From NCBI RefSeq assembly GCF_004342905.1, contig NZ_SMAN01000001.1, positions 434,721 through 498,720 on the forward strand: 64,000 nt of DNA, in the 5' to 3' direction. Positions 21,241 through 31,848 of this stretch are shown here, piece after piece. Source of the DNA: Melghiribacillus thermohalophilus (GTDB lineage: Bacteria; Bacillota; Bacilli; Bacillales; Alkalibacillaceae). Position numbers and translations under genes: made by a program. The notes beneath the pieces were generated by a model. The model was not told the DNA's origin, made no database searches, and worked only from the letters and a program-made list of their open reading frames with translations. Position 1 is the first letter of the stretch. Each line of letters starts with the position of its first letter.

Positions 21241-21777
21241 ATGATGATTTTAGGGAAGTCTGTCTATTTAAGACCTATCGAGAAGGAAGATATGAAAAGC
21301 TATCATCAGGCCATACATAATGAGGATATTCGATTTTTGACAGGCACCAGGAACACCATTACTCTGGAACAGGCCTATGAATATTATGAACGAATCACCA
21401 GTGATGAAACCAGACATGATTTTGCTATTTGTTTGAAAGATCAACATACCATAATTGGAGACTTAACTATTCTTGATATTGATAACATAAACCGTAAAGG
21501 GGGATTCCGAATAGCCATCCATCACCCGGATTACTTTAATAAAGGTTACGGGACGGAAGCGGTTCGTCTGGCCTTGAAATATTCTTTTGAGGATCTGTCT
21601 CTTAACCGGCTGCAATTGGAAGTATATTCCCATAATCCACGTGGAATTCGGGCGTATGAAAAAGCCGGATTTAAACAGGAAGGTGTTATTAGAGAATCTC
21701 TTTTCCTTAACGGACGATATTTTGACGAAATAATCATGGGGATCTTGAGAAAGGAATATGAGCAGCTATATCAATAA
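21241..21777 (+). CDS. GNAT family N-acetyltransferase (RimJ/RimL type)
   Basis: Cytoplasmic acetyl-CoA-dependent acetyltransferase. The ATG at 21241 (MMILGKSVYLRPIEKEDM) lies behind GGGAGGAG, so the upstream ATG is not used. The acetyl-CoA loop is in NKGYGTEAVRLALKYSF, and the NPRGIRAYEKAGFKQEGV motif is typical of RimJ/L and SpeG-like enzymes. The substrate (protein N-terminus, polyamine or small molecule) cannot be assigned. Stands alone between ruvA and bofC on the plus strand. Confidence 0.88.
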   Translation: MMILGKSVYLRPIEKEDMKSYHQAIHNEDIRFLTGTRNTITLEQAYEYYERITSDETRHDFAICLKDQHTIIGDLTILDIDNINRKGGFRIAIHHPDYFNKGYGTEAVRLALKYSFEDLSLNRLQLEVYSHNPRGIRAYEKAGFKQEGVIRESLFLNGRYFDEIIMGILRKEYEQLYQ

Positions 21778-21798
21778 GAAGCTGCCATCTTTTTCTTT
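21762..21798 (+). terminator. Probable terminator of the acetyltransferase gene
   Basis: GCAGCT / AGCTGC stem spanning the stop codon, followed by CATCTTTTTCTTTTT. Confidence 0.5.
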
Positions 21799-21823
21799 TT
21801 GCATCATCAAACCATCGGGGTAA

Positions 21824-21902
21824 GAGGCCGGGGCACTCATTCATGTGGTGATTGAATATCGTTCGGATATTTCATAACCTTTAGTGGTTTTGTCCCAGCC
21901 TC
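21824..21902. repeat. GAGGCTGGGACA-type hairpin element, possibly bofC terminator
   Basis: On the minus strand GAGGCTGGGACA at one end pairs imperfectly with TGCCCCGGCCTC at the other, about 80 bp, enclosing a second hairpin (GAAATATC / GATATTC). The GAGGCTGGGACA motif recurs in many Firmicute intergenic hairpins. It lies 40 bp after the bofC stop and could also terminate it. Confidence 0.5.
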
Positions 21903-21942
21903 ATTTCATGACCTTTTCAGTTATGCTCAAGCTTTGACATTT

Positions 21943-22485
21943 TTATTGTCTGTGAACCTCTTTTGATGGAGCAAATTCTTTATAGGTCTGGATTACCTTT
22001 TTAAATTCTCCCTTAGATCTGACTTTTATACCTTCACGGAGCTGTTTATAGTGAAAACTTTCCAATTTGCCTACATCAACCTGAAAAAAAGACTGAATGG
22101 CTTCCTCTTTCTCCGGTTTTCCTTTAAAAATTGTCAATATATTATCTTCATCCAGACCAAAATATCCATACTCTCTCACAATCGGAGAAAGTTCATCCAT
22201 GTTTTTCAATAACACCATTCGTTCCTCAGATTGATCGATCACCTTCCAGTCATCATACATAGACCAGAAATCCCTCATAGACCAGATGGTTTCCTGTTTA
22301 ATTTTCTGCTCTTCAAACCCATCTATATATTTTTTCTTCAGCACCACTTCAACTGTTACAGGTTCCCGCTCCCATGGCTTTTTATCACTGCTATCATGTT
22401 CCTGGTTTTCTGCAAATACGTTGAATCCTGTAAGTGAGGCCATGGTAATCAAGGCTATAAGAAACATGGAAGACCGATTTTTCAT
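21943..22485 (-). CDS. bofC: BofC, forespore intercompartmental signalling protein
   Basis: Exported forespore protein that inhibits the SpoIVB protease and so restrains pro-sigma-K activation. The 180-aa protein has a signal peptide (MFLIALITMASLTGFNVFA) and a mature part starting near REPVTVEVVLKKKYIDG, with the DFWSMYDDWKVIDQSEERMVL region typical of BofC. GGAAGGTGATCACAT precedes the start. Position next to ruvA agrees with B. subtilis. Its targets act on SpoIVFB, encoded at about 33.4 kb. Confidence 0.92.
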   Translation of the reverse strand: MKNRSSMFLIALITMASLTGFNVFAENQEHDSSDKKPWEREPVTVEVVLKKKYIDGFEEQKIKQETIWSMRDFWSMYDDWKVIDQSEERMVLLKNMDELSPIVREYGYFGLDEDNILTIFKGKPEKEEAIQSFFQVDVGKLESFHYKQLREGIKVRSKGEFKKVIQTYKEFAPSKEVHRQ

Positions 22486-22582
22486 ATGTGATCACCTTCC
22501 ATTTGTCATGATTTCCTCCTGATCATTCATTCGTATTCTTGACCAACTATAAAGACTTCTCTATATGATGTCCATTAAAATG

Positions 22583-22622
22583 AAAACCCTCTATTTCCAG
22601 TTTTCCCGGAAATAGAAGGTTT
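22583..22622 (-). terminator. Terminator of yebC
   Basis: AAAACC-TTCTATTTCC arm pairs with GGAAATAGAGGGTTTT (one mismatch), then CATTTTAA on the minus strand, 10 bp past the stop. Confidence 0.75.
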
Positions 22623-22631
22623 TATCCATTT

Positions 22632-23381
22632 TTATAGATTGCTCATGACTTCTTCATCGGCTTCCATGTTGTGATAGATATCCTGAACGTCATCATTGTC
22701 TTCCAGCATGTCAATCAGTTTCATCATTTTTTGGACATCTTCTTCTGAAATCTGTGAATATGTCTGTGGGATCATGGTAATCTCAGCAGTCTGGAAGGTA
22801 TAGCCGCTCTTCTCCAGTGCATTCTTTACCTGCTCAAAAACTTCCGGCTCGGTAAATATCTCGTAGCTGTCATCTTCGGTCTCCATTTCTTCTGCTCCTG
22901 CTTCAATCACTTCCAGCATCAGTTCATCCTCATCCACGTCATGTTCATTGCGGTCGATGACTAGATATCCTTTGCGGTCAAACATATATGATACACAACC
23001 GCCTTCTCCAAGGTTTCCGCCATTTTTTGAAAAAGCATGGCGAACCTCCGAAGCTGTCCGGTTTTTGTTATCCGTAAGAGCTTTCACCATTACGGCAACG
23101 CCGCCAGGTCCATATCCTTCGTAGGTGATTTCATGATAGTCAATTTGTTCCAGATTTCCGGTAGCTTTCTTAATTGCACGTTCTATATTATCATTTGGCA
23201 TATTGTTGGATTTTGCTTTGTCAATGGCTAATCGGAGTGTCGGGTTCGTATCCGGATCCCCGCCGCCCTGTTTGGCAGCAACATAAATTTCCTTTGCCAG
23301 CTTCATGAAAATTTTTCCCCGTTTGGCATCCTGTGCATTTTTTCTTCTTTTGATGTTATGCCACTTTGAATGACCAGCCAT
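22632..23381 (-). CDS. yebC: YebC/PmpR family protein
   Basis: 249-aa cytoplasmic protein starting [22 protein letters not shown], the family N-terminus; the start seven codons upstream has no better signal. Later landmarks: [13 protein letters not shown] and the acidic segment [20 protein letters not shown]. Family members were described as transcriptional regulators; more recent work on YebC proteins supports a role in translation of polyproline-type stalls. I do not choose between these. Orthologue of B. subtilis yrbC. Confidence 0.95.
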   Translation of the reverse strand: MAGHSKWHNIKRRKNAQDAKRGKIFMKLAKEIYVAAKQGGGDPDTNPTLRLAIDKAKSNNMPNDNIERAIKKATGNLEQIDYHEITYEGYGPGGVAVMVKALTDNKNRTASEVRHAFSKNGGNLGEGGCVSYMFDRKGYLVIDRNEHDVDEDELMLEVIEAGAEEMETEDDSYEIFTEPEVFEQVKNALEKSGYTFQTAEITMIPQTYSQISEEDVQKMMKLIDMLEDNDDVQDIYHNMEADEEVMSNL

Positions 23382-23635
23382 AAGGATTCTCCTCTCTTTC
23401 ACCCATCTGAAATAAGAAAAAACTCCTTTTTCAATATATCACAATCCCCGGGGACAAAAAAGTACCGAGAGCATAACTGGCATTATGTCTGTGACCAATA
23501 GCAGGGCTGCGAAAAGGAAAACCTGCCTTTGGAGATAAGAGGAGTTAGATTTCTACACATCCTTTCCCCGATAACAAAAGATTGATTCTGCGACGTTCAA
23601 AGAGAGCGCCTGATCCCTTTTTAATCTCAAAACAT

Positions 23636-24133
23636 TTACCGTGCACCCTGTCTGGCGTTTAAGCTTTTTAAACGATTAAAATAGATTTGATCCGTATAAA
23701 CCACGACCTCTTTTTGCTTGATATCATCCCGTTCTGTCATATCTTCCACTACCTGCCGTACAATGGAAGCCGTATCCGTATCTGTTTCATAATTTTGTAT
23801 GTCCAGTGCAACCATTATTTTATCCTCTGTTACGACAGTCTGTGCACCGTTTACCCCGGGGACGGTTTCAACTCTGCTCCGGATAATTTCAGCAAGTGCA
23901 GCTAAATCTTTATCACCGTAAGATGTTGCATTCAGGTTGTTTCCATCAAATAAGCGATCATTTAAGTCTTCAAGATCCGGCGTATCTTCCCCGGTAGTAT
24001 TCTCTGGCTGTTCTTTCTGATATTCTAACGGCTGGGTGATATCAGGCTCTTTTTGCTGATCCAGGGAAGTATCCAGGCATCCTGATAATAATATCCCCAT
24101 CACACCTGTCCATAGCATAAAGGATTTTTTCAA
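23636..24133 (-). CDS. coxA: YhcN/YlaJ-family spore lipoprotein (CoxA-like)
   Basis: Exported lipoprotein: signal peptide with lipobox LLSGC, an acidic proline-rich linker, then a YhcN/YlaJ domain (LAALAEIIRSRVETVPGVNGAQTVVTEDKIMVALDI). In B. subtilis the gene at this position (yrbB/coxA) encodes a spore cortex protein. It starts with TTG behind AAGGAGG, but that site is the 3-prime arm of a 17-bp hairpin (see findings). Last gene of the safA / kinase-like / nadE / coxA group, all minus strand. Confidence 0.85.
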   Translation of the reverse strand: MKKSFMLWTGVMGILLSGCLDTSLDQQKEPDITQPLEYQKEQPENTTGEDTPDLEDLNDRLFDGNNLNATSYGDKDLAALAEIIRSRVETVPGVNGAQTVVTEDKIMVALDIQNYETDTDTASIVRQVVEDMTERDDIKQKEVVVYTDQIYFNRLKSLNARQGAR

Positions 24134-24135
24134 GG

Positions 24136-24180
24136 AAAAACACCTCCTTTTTACTTAGTTTGAAAAAAGGAGGTGTTTTT
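24136..24180 (-). terminator. Terminator-like hairpin containing the coxA ribosome binding site
   Basis: Perfect 17-bp inverted repeat (24136-24152 with 24164-24180) and 11-nt loop between nadE and coxA. The 3-prime arm on the minus strand is AAAAAGGAGGTGTTTTT: it carries the GGAGG for the coxA TTG and ends in a T run. It could terminate nadE transcripts, hide the coxA site, or both. Confidence 0.8.
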
Positions 24181-24196
24181 CATTCGGTACTTTTTA

Positions 24197-24943
24197 TCAT
24201 TGATGAAAATCAGGAGGGGCAATAGCCAGCTGCCGTTTATGTTCTGTACGCTTATGCATTTGTTCGATGATCGCTCGGTCCCGGTCCGGTATGGATTCAC
24301 CCCTCAAGTAACGATCAATCATATCATAGGTCGTACCCATTTCATTTTCATCGGTCTGACCCTCCCAGAGACCAGCACTTGGTGCTTTTTCAATAATGAC
24401 ATCTGGAACGCCGAGTTCTTTTGCCAGTTTACGAACCTCTCCTTTTGTGTAGTGCACCAGAGGCACTAAATCCACTCCACCATCACCGTACTTCGTAAAG
24501 TAACCGGTGTACCATTCTGCCGCATTATCTGTGCCGACTACTAAATATTTGTAATTTGCAGCAACGGTGTAAAGCGTGCTCATCCTGAGCCTTGCCCGCA
24601 AATTCGCATCACCCAGACGTTCCTGTTCCCCGTTCCATTCACCTTTTTGCTTCAACTTTTTCTTGATTGTCTCAAACAACACCTGATGGGCTTCCGTCAA
24701 ATCCACTTTGATACTGTCTATTCCTGAATGCTCCACAACTAACCGGGCATGTTCTTCATCTTTTGGATGACTTTTGCAGGGCATAATGACGCCCAGTGAA
24801 CGTTCCGGCATGGCCCTTTTAATCAGATGGGCAACTACAGCTGAGTCTATTCCTCCACTGATACCTACCAATAACCCATTTGTCCCTGATTGCTGAACCT
24901 GCTGTTTTAACCACTCTGTCAGTTTCTCCACGTGTTCGTTCAT
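24197..24943 (-). CDS. nadE: NH3-dependent NAD+ synthetase
   Basis: Makes NAD+ from deamido-NAD, ATP and ammonia. The N-type ATP pyrophosphatase loop is LLVGISGGIDSAVVAHL, and later YLVVGTDNAAEWYTGYFTKYGDGG and LVPLVHYTKGEVRKLA match NadE. There is no glutaminase domain (248 aa), so it uses ammonia. AAAAGGGG precedes the chosen ATG; a GTG one codon earlier is possible. Its place in a spore-coat group is unusual: B. subtilis nadE lies elsewhere. Confidence 0.94.
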   Translation of the reverse strand: MNEHVEKLTEWLKQQVQQSGTNGLLVGISGGIDSAVVAHLIKRAMPERSLGVIMPCKSHPKDEEHARLVVEHSGIDSIKVDLTEAHQVLFETIKKKLKQKGEWNGEQERLGDANLRARLRMSTLYTVAANYKYLVVGTDNAAEWYTGYFTKYGDGGVDLVPLVHYTKGEVRKLAKELGVPDVIIEKAPSAGLWEGQTDENEMGTTYDMIDRYLRGESIPDRDRAIIEQMHKRTEHKRQLAIAPPDFHQ

Positions 24944-24976
24944 CACTCGTATTCCCCTTTTATACATAATATATTA

Positions 24977-25945
24977 TCATATCACAGTCATAAGTTCTTT
25001 CACAAACCTTTCCCGCTTTGCCCAGTCTGTTTGCATTTGGTTTAGCATGTGTTCGACCCGCCGGGAAGCCGGCTTCCGATTCAAGAAAAAAATCCATTCC
25101 CTCAGTAAATCCCCGGGGAAGAGCAGTCCCCGCTGAAAATAGGGTGATTTCATATATTGACGCATGGTGAATGATTCATTCAGGCTATGGAAGCTCCACT
25201 GGCTGGCATATAGAAATCGCTGGGCCAGCTGCAGCCACTCCAGAACATAGGGTGCCTGATGCATGAGGTCAAGATCAATGACATAAATGTCATCTCCCTG
25301 ACGGATAAAATTGTGAGATGCGCAATCCCCATGAATCCAATGTCCATTGTTTTTTGACCGATCTTCAATTACATCCCAGTTTACTTGTTCCATCTGCCGA
25401 AAAGCATGAACACATAACTGCTTTATCCTGCTGTACAGCGGATAATGGCCGTATTGGAAAAAAATTTCTCTTGTTTTCAGAAACTTTGCCAGTCTCTTTT
25501 CCATTCTGGTTAAGTAAGATGGCCGATTGACTTGCTGTGATACCTTCATCCCTTCTGTCACATCATGCAATTGATGAAGAGCAGAAACAGCAGCAAGCCT
25601 GTCCCGGGAGGAAGAAAATGTAAGTGATTCTCCTTCTATAAAAGGCATTAAACACCACCATTTCCCTTCGTTCTCAAGAACTTTGTCTCCGGAGGGGAAT
25701 GGGACAAAAGGGGCTGTCAAAAAACCTTTCTGAGCATTCAGGACACTGGTTATTTCCCAGAGAAACCGAACTTTTTTCTTGTTACCATAGGATTTGACAA
25801 TCCATTTTTTGGACGGTGTTGATATGTTATACACATTTGGTTTTATTCTCTCCAGATCCTGAACAGATAATCGGCCCTTTCTTACCAAAAAATAATAGAG
25901 ACGATCCAGTGATGAATCGTCCCTTATACTCCTTCTCCTGTTCAC
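24977..25945 (-). CDS. CotS-family kinase-like spore coat protein
   Basis: Protein-kinase-like (APH/CotS) fold, 322 aa. The catalytic loop WIHGDCASHNFI keeps HGD and the metal asparagine, and the DxD-like VIDLDLMHQAP follows, so unlike YsxE in this window it could be an active phosphotransferase. A GTG start overlaps the safA stop by 4 nt (GTGA), so it is translationally coupled to safA. That coupling suggests a coat or envelope role. Substrate unknown. Confidence 0.82.
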   Translation of the reverse strand: MNRRRSIRDDSSLDRLYYFLVRKGRLSVQDLERIKPNVYNISTPSKKWIVKSYGNKKKVRFLWEITSVLNAQKGFLTAPFVPFPSGDKVLENEGKWWCLMPFIEGESLTFSSSRDRLAAVSALHQLHDVTEGMKVSQQVNRPSYLTRMEKRLAKFLKTREIFFQYGHYPLYSRIKQLCVHAFRQMEQVNWDVIEDRSKNNGHWIHGDCASHNFIRQGDDIYVIDLDLMHQAPYVLEWLQLAQRFLYASQWSFHSLNESFTMRQYMKSPYFQRGLLFPGDLLREWIFFLNRKPASRRVEHMLNQMQTDWAKRERFVKELMTVI

Positions 25946-27021
25946 TCTTTATCCCGGCCCTTATTCCAAGGCGCATTCCACTGATCGCTTTCAGAATAAC
26001 CCTGGTGCGTTTTTTTATTAAGGCCATCATACCTCCTTGGCATGCCCCCTCCATCACTTCCATATGCGCCCGGCATATAGGGGATACCCTGCCAGCCAGT
26101 TGTGCCTGTATGTCCTGGTATTCCATAAGGGGCAGTCGGACTATATGCTCCCGGTGTTCCATACGTACCGCCATAGTAAACGGGAGGAGATGATTGAGGA
26201 TAAGTATAGCCTACTGGCTGCCCTCCCGGTCCATATCCCTGGCTGCCAGCATCAGGAAATGATCCATAGGACTGCATGCCCATGGGTGCAGGTTTAGAAT
26301 AGGGAGTCCACTCCTGTCCTCCTGGATATGGTCCCGGTACATCAAAATCTGACGATTCATCGAAAGGCGATTCATACTGGCTGTTTCCATGCATGGATCC
26401 CTGTTCATAATCATACATGTATGGAGACATCGGTGCCTGGTGGTATGATGTCATCTGGGGATAGGCTGCTGGCTGATAAGCGTGATGAAAGCTATGGTGC
26501 ATATGAGGATAATATCCCAATTGCGGTTGCTGGTAAGACATACACGGCTGATGCCACGAATAAGATGGCATTGGAATCTGAAACTGAGGCGGAGGCATCA
26601 TTGGCTTTTCCTTTGATTCTTCATGGGATTCCACTGATTCTTCCATATCAGGCATAGGAAATGGTGGCATTTGGGGTAGTTCATGTTCAGCTGGCATTTC
26701 CGGTTTTTTTTCGAATGGTTTCATCGTCTTTTCTTTCAAAGGTTCTTCTTTGCCGTCATCTTCTTTCATAACAGGAATTGGTTTTGGTGAAACATCTTTA
26801 TAGGGATGTTCAGCGGGATATTTTGTCTTTTCCGTTCTCACCTCTTGCTTTGCTTTTTTAACCGGTTTTGATTCAGAAGGAATTTTTATTTTCATGCCCT
26901 GAACAATTTTTTCCGGATCGGATAAATGAGTGTTTAACTTTTTCAGTGCATCATATTCTACATTGTACTTTTTTGCAATTTTCCAGAGGGTGTCGCCCTT
27001 TTGTACAATATGAATTTTCAC
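25942..27021 (-). CDS. safA: SafA, spore coat inner morphogenetic protein
   Basis: LysM protein that anchors and organises the spore inner coat at the cortex and is targeted by SpoVID. Residues 1-50 are one LysM domain (VKIHIVQKGDTLWKIAKKYN...). After a charged linker, the C-terminal two thirds is low complexity, rich in P, Y, G, M, H and Q, as in SafA. GTG start with AAGGAG upstream. Internal methionines near residues 140-160 could give a shorter form as in B. subtilis; this is inference. The partner gene spoVID is at about 50 kb. Confidence 0.92.
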   Translation of the reverse strand: MKIHIVQKGDTLWKIAKKYNVEYDALKKLNTHLSDPEKIVQGMKIKIPSESKPVKKAKQEVRTEKTKYPAEHPYKDVSPKPIPVMKEDDGKEEPLKEKTMKPFEKKPEMPAEHELPQMPPFPMPDMEESVESHEESKEKPMMPPPQFQIPMPSYSWHQPCMSYQQPQLGYYPHMHHSFHHAYQPAAYPQMTSYHQAPMSPYMYDYEQGSMHGNSQYESPFDESSDFDVPGPYPGGQEWTPYSKPAPMGMQSYGSFPDAGSQGYGPGGQPVGYTYPQSSPPVYYGGTYGTPGAYSPTAPYGIPGHTGTTGWQGIPYMPGAYGSDGGGMPRRYDGLNKKTHQGYSESDQWNAPWNKGRDKE

Positions 27022-27024
27022 CAA

Positions 27025-27452
27025 AAATACTCCTTTCTATTTCAAAGTATTACAATTCATATCAATAACAAGATATGCAAAGAATTTTAAATGTTGAGGC
27101 ATTCGTCTATATTTTTTCAAACAAATTCAGTAGAAAGATGAGGGGCCAACCTGTCTGGACGCAACAAAAGTCCATGTGCACTGCTTTATAAGGCATCATG
27201 AAGAAACGAGTCAAACAGGCCTAAATTCCTTCTTGAATGAAGATTGATCTGTTATAGAGAAGAAAATCCTTCCCAGACATATAAAGGCATTCTAGGACAC
27301 AAAACATGGTATCAGATTATCAGATAAAGTGTCCAATTTAATTGATGTGAAAGGAGGATAGAAGAGAAAAACTTGCACAATATGTCCTTCATCCAGGCAA
27401 TGCAAAAGACTTCACTTTCTTTTTCAGATAAGGAAATACCCATTTGCCAATC
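27025..27452. other. Gene-free stretch between safA and pheA
   Basis: No reading frame with a convincing start site in either direction. It presumably holds the safA promoter (sigma-E type expected). An AAAGGAGG at about 27350 is followed by no long frame with good codon use. Confidence 0.5.
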
Positions 27453-27490
27453 AAAAAAACCCCCCTCCCAGTATCAAAAACTGGAAGGGG
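27453..27490 (-). terminator. Terminator of the spo0B-obg-pheB-pheA operon
   Basis: CCCCTTCCAGT arm pairs with ACTGGGAGGGG (one mismatch), followed on the minus strand by GGTTTTTTTG, just after the pheA stop. Confidence 0.9.
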
Positions 27491-27499
27491 TAAGCTGGT

Positions 27500-28390
27500 T
27501 TAAGATTTATGATCGCAAATGTTTTTTATGATCTCCTCACTCAGCAAAAATGATGGATACGTACCAAGCACTTTCATACTGCATCCAAGAGCCTCAAGTT
27601 CGGCCTGAACTCCTGGAAACAGCACCTGATCATACGTCTGGTCCACATCAATGATAAAAAAATAATTCCCAAGACCGGTTTTCATAGGTCTAGATTCGAT
27701 TTTTGACAGGTTCATCTTTCTCCAGGAAAAAGCGGATAACACCTGGTGGAGAGCTCCAGCATAATCCCTCGGGAGGGTTACCATAATGGTTGTTTTATAA
27801 TTTTGCGGCTGGAAGTCTTGCATGGGCAATCGCTTTTTTTCCTTTTGAATCACCGCAAAACGGGTATGGTTATTCGGATAATCATGGATTTCTTGCTTAA
27901 AAATCTTAAGGCCATACTCCCCTGCGGCCAGTTCATTACCAATAGCGGCTATGTTTCCGCCTTTTTCACTGATCAATTGTGCGGCCTGCCCCGTAGATGA
28001 GGTGTAGGATATCCTTGAATCCTTCATATTTTTATGGATAAATTGATGACACTGTGCGATCGCATGGCTGTGTGAATAGATGATGTCAATGTCGCCTAAA
28101 TCACCATCAAAGTCGGGATGAACAAGCAAATGCTGCTTTATGGGAACGATAATTTCCCCTATAATGGGCAGACTGACCTGATGAATTAAGTAATCGATCG
28201 TTAAGTGCACGGTCCCTTCAATTGCATTCTCTAACGGCACAACTCCCGCATCCACTTCTCCGTTTTCAACGGCATCCATGCATTCCGGTATGGTTTCATA
28301 ACTTCTGGATTCATAGTCTTTAAAAAATCCGTCCACTGCCATTTTGGTAAATGTTCCTTTTGGTCCTAGATAGCCTACTTGATATGACAT
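27500..28390 (-). CDS. pheA: Prephenate dehydratase
   Basis: Converts prephenate to phenylpyruvate in phenylalanine biosynthesis. 296 aa: N-terminal catalytic domain (YQVGYLGPKGTFTKMAV, VPLENAIEGTV, and the TSSTGQAAQLI threonine motif; canonical is TRF-type elsewhere at HTRFAVI) and a C-terminal ACT domain (GALHQVLSAFSWRKMNLSKIESRP) for feedback by phenylalanine. No chorismate mutase is fused. AGGAGG precedes the start. It follows the ACT protein PheB by 21 bp. Confidence 0.97.
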   Translation of the reverse strand: MSYQVGYLGPKGTFTKMAVDGFFKDYESRSYETIPECMDAVENGEVDAGVVPLENAIEGTVHLTIDYLIHQVSLPIIGEIIVPIKQHLLVHPDFDGDLGDIDIIYSHSHAIAQCHQFIHKNMKDSRISYTSSTGQAAQLISEKGGNIAAIGNELAAGEYGLKIFKQEIHDYPNNHTRFAVIQKEKKRLPMQDFQPQNYKTTIMVTLPRDYAGALHQVLSAFSWRKMNLSKIESRPMKTGLGNYFFIIDVDQTYDQVLFPGVQAELEALGCSMKVLGTYPSFLLSEEIIKNICDHKS

Positions 28391-28411
28391 CCTTTGAAAT
28401 CCTCCTGCCTT

Positions 28412-28861
28412 TTAAGCACCTGAGCTTAATATATCTACATGATCCACAAAATCCAGCCGTTTGAACTCCTGTATGAGCTCCTCAATATTTTTAGTCATCT
28501 TTGCCGTATTTAATGACAATGTGACGTTCGCTTTACCCTGTAGGGGAATGGTCTGGTGGATGGTCAGTACATTACATCCTGCTTCGGCTACCGTCGACAG
28601 CAGCCTGGATAACGTTCCTGTACGATCTTCCAGGTGGAAAAACAATGTAATAATCTTTTCTTTTACAATAGCCTGAAAAGGAAAAACCGTATCTTTATAC
28701 TTGTAAAACGCACTGCGGCTTAAATCGACACGCTGAACAGCTTCAAACACGGTAGAGACTTTTCCCCTTTCCAGCAGTTCTTTCGCTTCAAGGGTTTTTT
28801 TCATCGACTCAGGAAGCACATCACTTCTCACTAAATAAAATGTTTCTGCTTCTTTAGCCAT
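28412..28861 (-). CDS. pheB: ACT domain protein PheB
   Basis: 149-aa protein with a small N-terminal helical region and a C-terminal ACT domain ([31 protein letters not shown]). The start [20 protein letters not shown] matches the family; longer in-frame extension lies in obg and lacks a site. Often called chorismate-mutase-like PheB, but no mutase residues are visible; likely a regulatory partner of phenylalanine metabolism. Cotranscribed between obg and pheA. Confidence 0.93.
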   Translation of the reverse strand: MAKEAETFYLVRSDVLPESMKKTLEAKELLERGKVSTVFEAVQRVDLSRSAFYKYKDTVFPFQAIVKEKIITLFFHLEDRTGTLSRLLSTVAEAGCNVLTIHQTIPLQGKANVTLSLNTAKMTKNIEELIQEFKRLDFVDHVDILSSGA

Positions 28862-28886
28862 CTCAAGCCCCCATTCCTTCCTCCAA

Positions 28887-30170
<1,284 letters not shown>

Positions 30171-30173
30171 CTA

Positions 30174-30695
30174 TCACCTCAATTGATATTCAAGGATGAA
30201 CCCAAAGTTTTCTTCGTCTATTTCAGCCTGTTGTATATAAGGTCTGGCCGATAATTCCTTTTTTAATTGATCTGGATGTTGAATGGAACCATGAAAAGCA
30301 AATGAAAGTCTGATCATTTCATCCTCCTGTTCAATCTGTAATTTTCCATGATACATATGGTTCTTGAAAATATAATCCCCAATAAGCGAAAAAATTTCCC
30401 GGCAGGAAGAAAACAGGGTTAGGTCCATATTGCTGATTTCCCCGATATCAGCTGTTTCGTAACGGATGCGAAACTGGGGATAGTTTCTGTCCACGCTCAT
30501 CAGCCACAGGGTAAAATACGGGCAATGGAGGTCAAATAACTTCCGCTCTTCATGATACCTCTCAATCATATTTTGTACCTTTTTACCCGTTTTTTCCGTC
30601 TTTCCCATGGAAAGATACCCATGAACCAGCTGCAGCTCATTAAGCAAATCATGACGGTAGTGACGTATGATCTCGAGAACATCATCTGCCTTCAT
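30174..30695 (-). CDS. spo0B: Sporulation initiation phosphotransferase Spo0B
   Basis: Phosphorelay protein passing phosphate from Spo0F to Spo0A. The four-helix bundle begins with RHYRHDLLNELQLVHGYLSMGK, where the HD-LLNELQ histidine is the phosphorylation site. The C-terminal region is a degenerate ATPase-like domain. AAAGGGAG precedes the chosen ATG (about 173 aa); a longer in-frame ATG lacks a site. First gene before obg. Confidence 0.92.
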   Translation of the reverse strand: MKADDVLEIIRHYRHDLLNELQLVHGYLSMGKTEKTGKKVQNMIERYHEERKLFDLHCPYFTLWLMSVDRNYPQFRIRYETADIGEISNMDLTLFSSCREIFSLIGDYIFKNHMYHGKLQIEQEDEMIRLSFAFHGSIQHPDQLKKELSARPYIQQAEIDEENFGFILEYQLR

Positions 30696-30730
30696 TCCAG
30701 AACCGCTCCCTTTATACACATAGTAAGAAA

Positions 30731-30758
30731 ATTATAGCAAATAATGTGGATTTTCAAA
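30731..30758 (-). promoter_or_regulatory. Promoter of spo0B-obg-pheB-pheA
   Basis: Minus strand TTTGAA (30753-30758), 16-bp spacer, TATAAT (30731-30736), about 35 bp before the spo0B ATG. Confidence 0.6.
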
Positions 30759-30831
30759 AATGTGACCGCAACCTGTTTTCTGTATGTATAACTCAAAAGG
30801 AACATACACCTTTCCTGCATACAATATGTAC

Positions 30832-30864
30832 AAAAAGAACTCTGACCCTTTGGGATCAGAGTTC
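30832..30864 (-). terminator. Terminator of rplU-prp-rpmA
   Basis: GAACTCTGATCC / GGGTCAGAGTTC hairpin (one mismatch) with a short loop, followed on the minus strand by TTTTTG; 25 bp after the rpmA stop. Confidence 0.92.
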
Positions 30865-30889
30865 CTCATGAACGTTATTTCGAATGCAT

Positions 30890-31527
<638 letters not shown>

Positions 31528-31539
31528 GTGCATAATTCC

Positions 31540-31848
31540 TTATGCATGAATTTTTTCAATGACAACTTTTGTGTAAGGTTGACGATGGCCCTGCTTACGC
31601 TTATAGTTTTTCTTAGGCTTGTATTTGAAAACCGTAATTTTTTTCTGGCGCCCCTGTTTCTCTACTTTCGCAGAAACAGATGCTCCTTCCACATATGGGG
31701 AACCAACTTTAAATTGATCTCCGCCTACAGCCAGAACCTTATCAAAGGTTACGGTTTCACCAGCCTCAGCATCCAGCTTTTCAATGTAGATTTCCTGACC
31801 TTCTTCAACCTTCACTTGTTTTCCGCCAGTTTCAATAATTGCGTACAT
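31540..31848 (-). CDS. rplU: 50S ribosomal protein L21
   Basis: Large-subunit 23S-binding protein, 102 aa, starting [18 protein letters not shown] after GAGGAGGTG. The C-terminal [17 protein letters not shown] segment is the rRNA-binding part. Preceded by an L21 leader and a sigma-A promoter. Confidence 0.98.
   Translation of the reverse strand: MYAIIETGGKQVKVEEGQEIYIEKLDAEAGETVTFDKVLAVGGDQFKVGSPYVEGASVSAKVEKQGRQKKITVFKYKPKKNYKRKQGHRQPYTKVVIEKIHA

Noticed and set aside
26037..26657. Plus-strand frames antisense to safA
   Set aside because: The safA repeats produce open antisense frames; no start signals.
27370..27515. Short plus-strand frame after AAAGGAGG at about 27350
   Set aside because: Start codon spacing is wrong and the frame runs through the pheA terminator.
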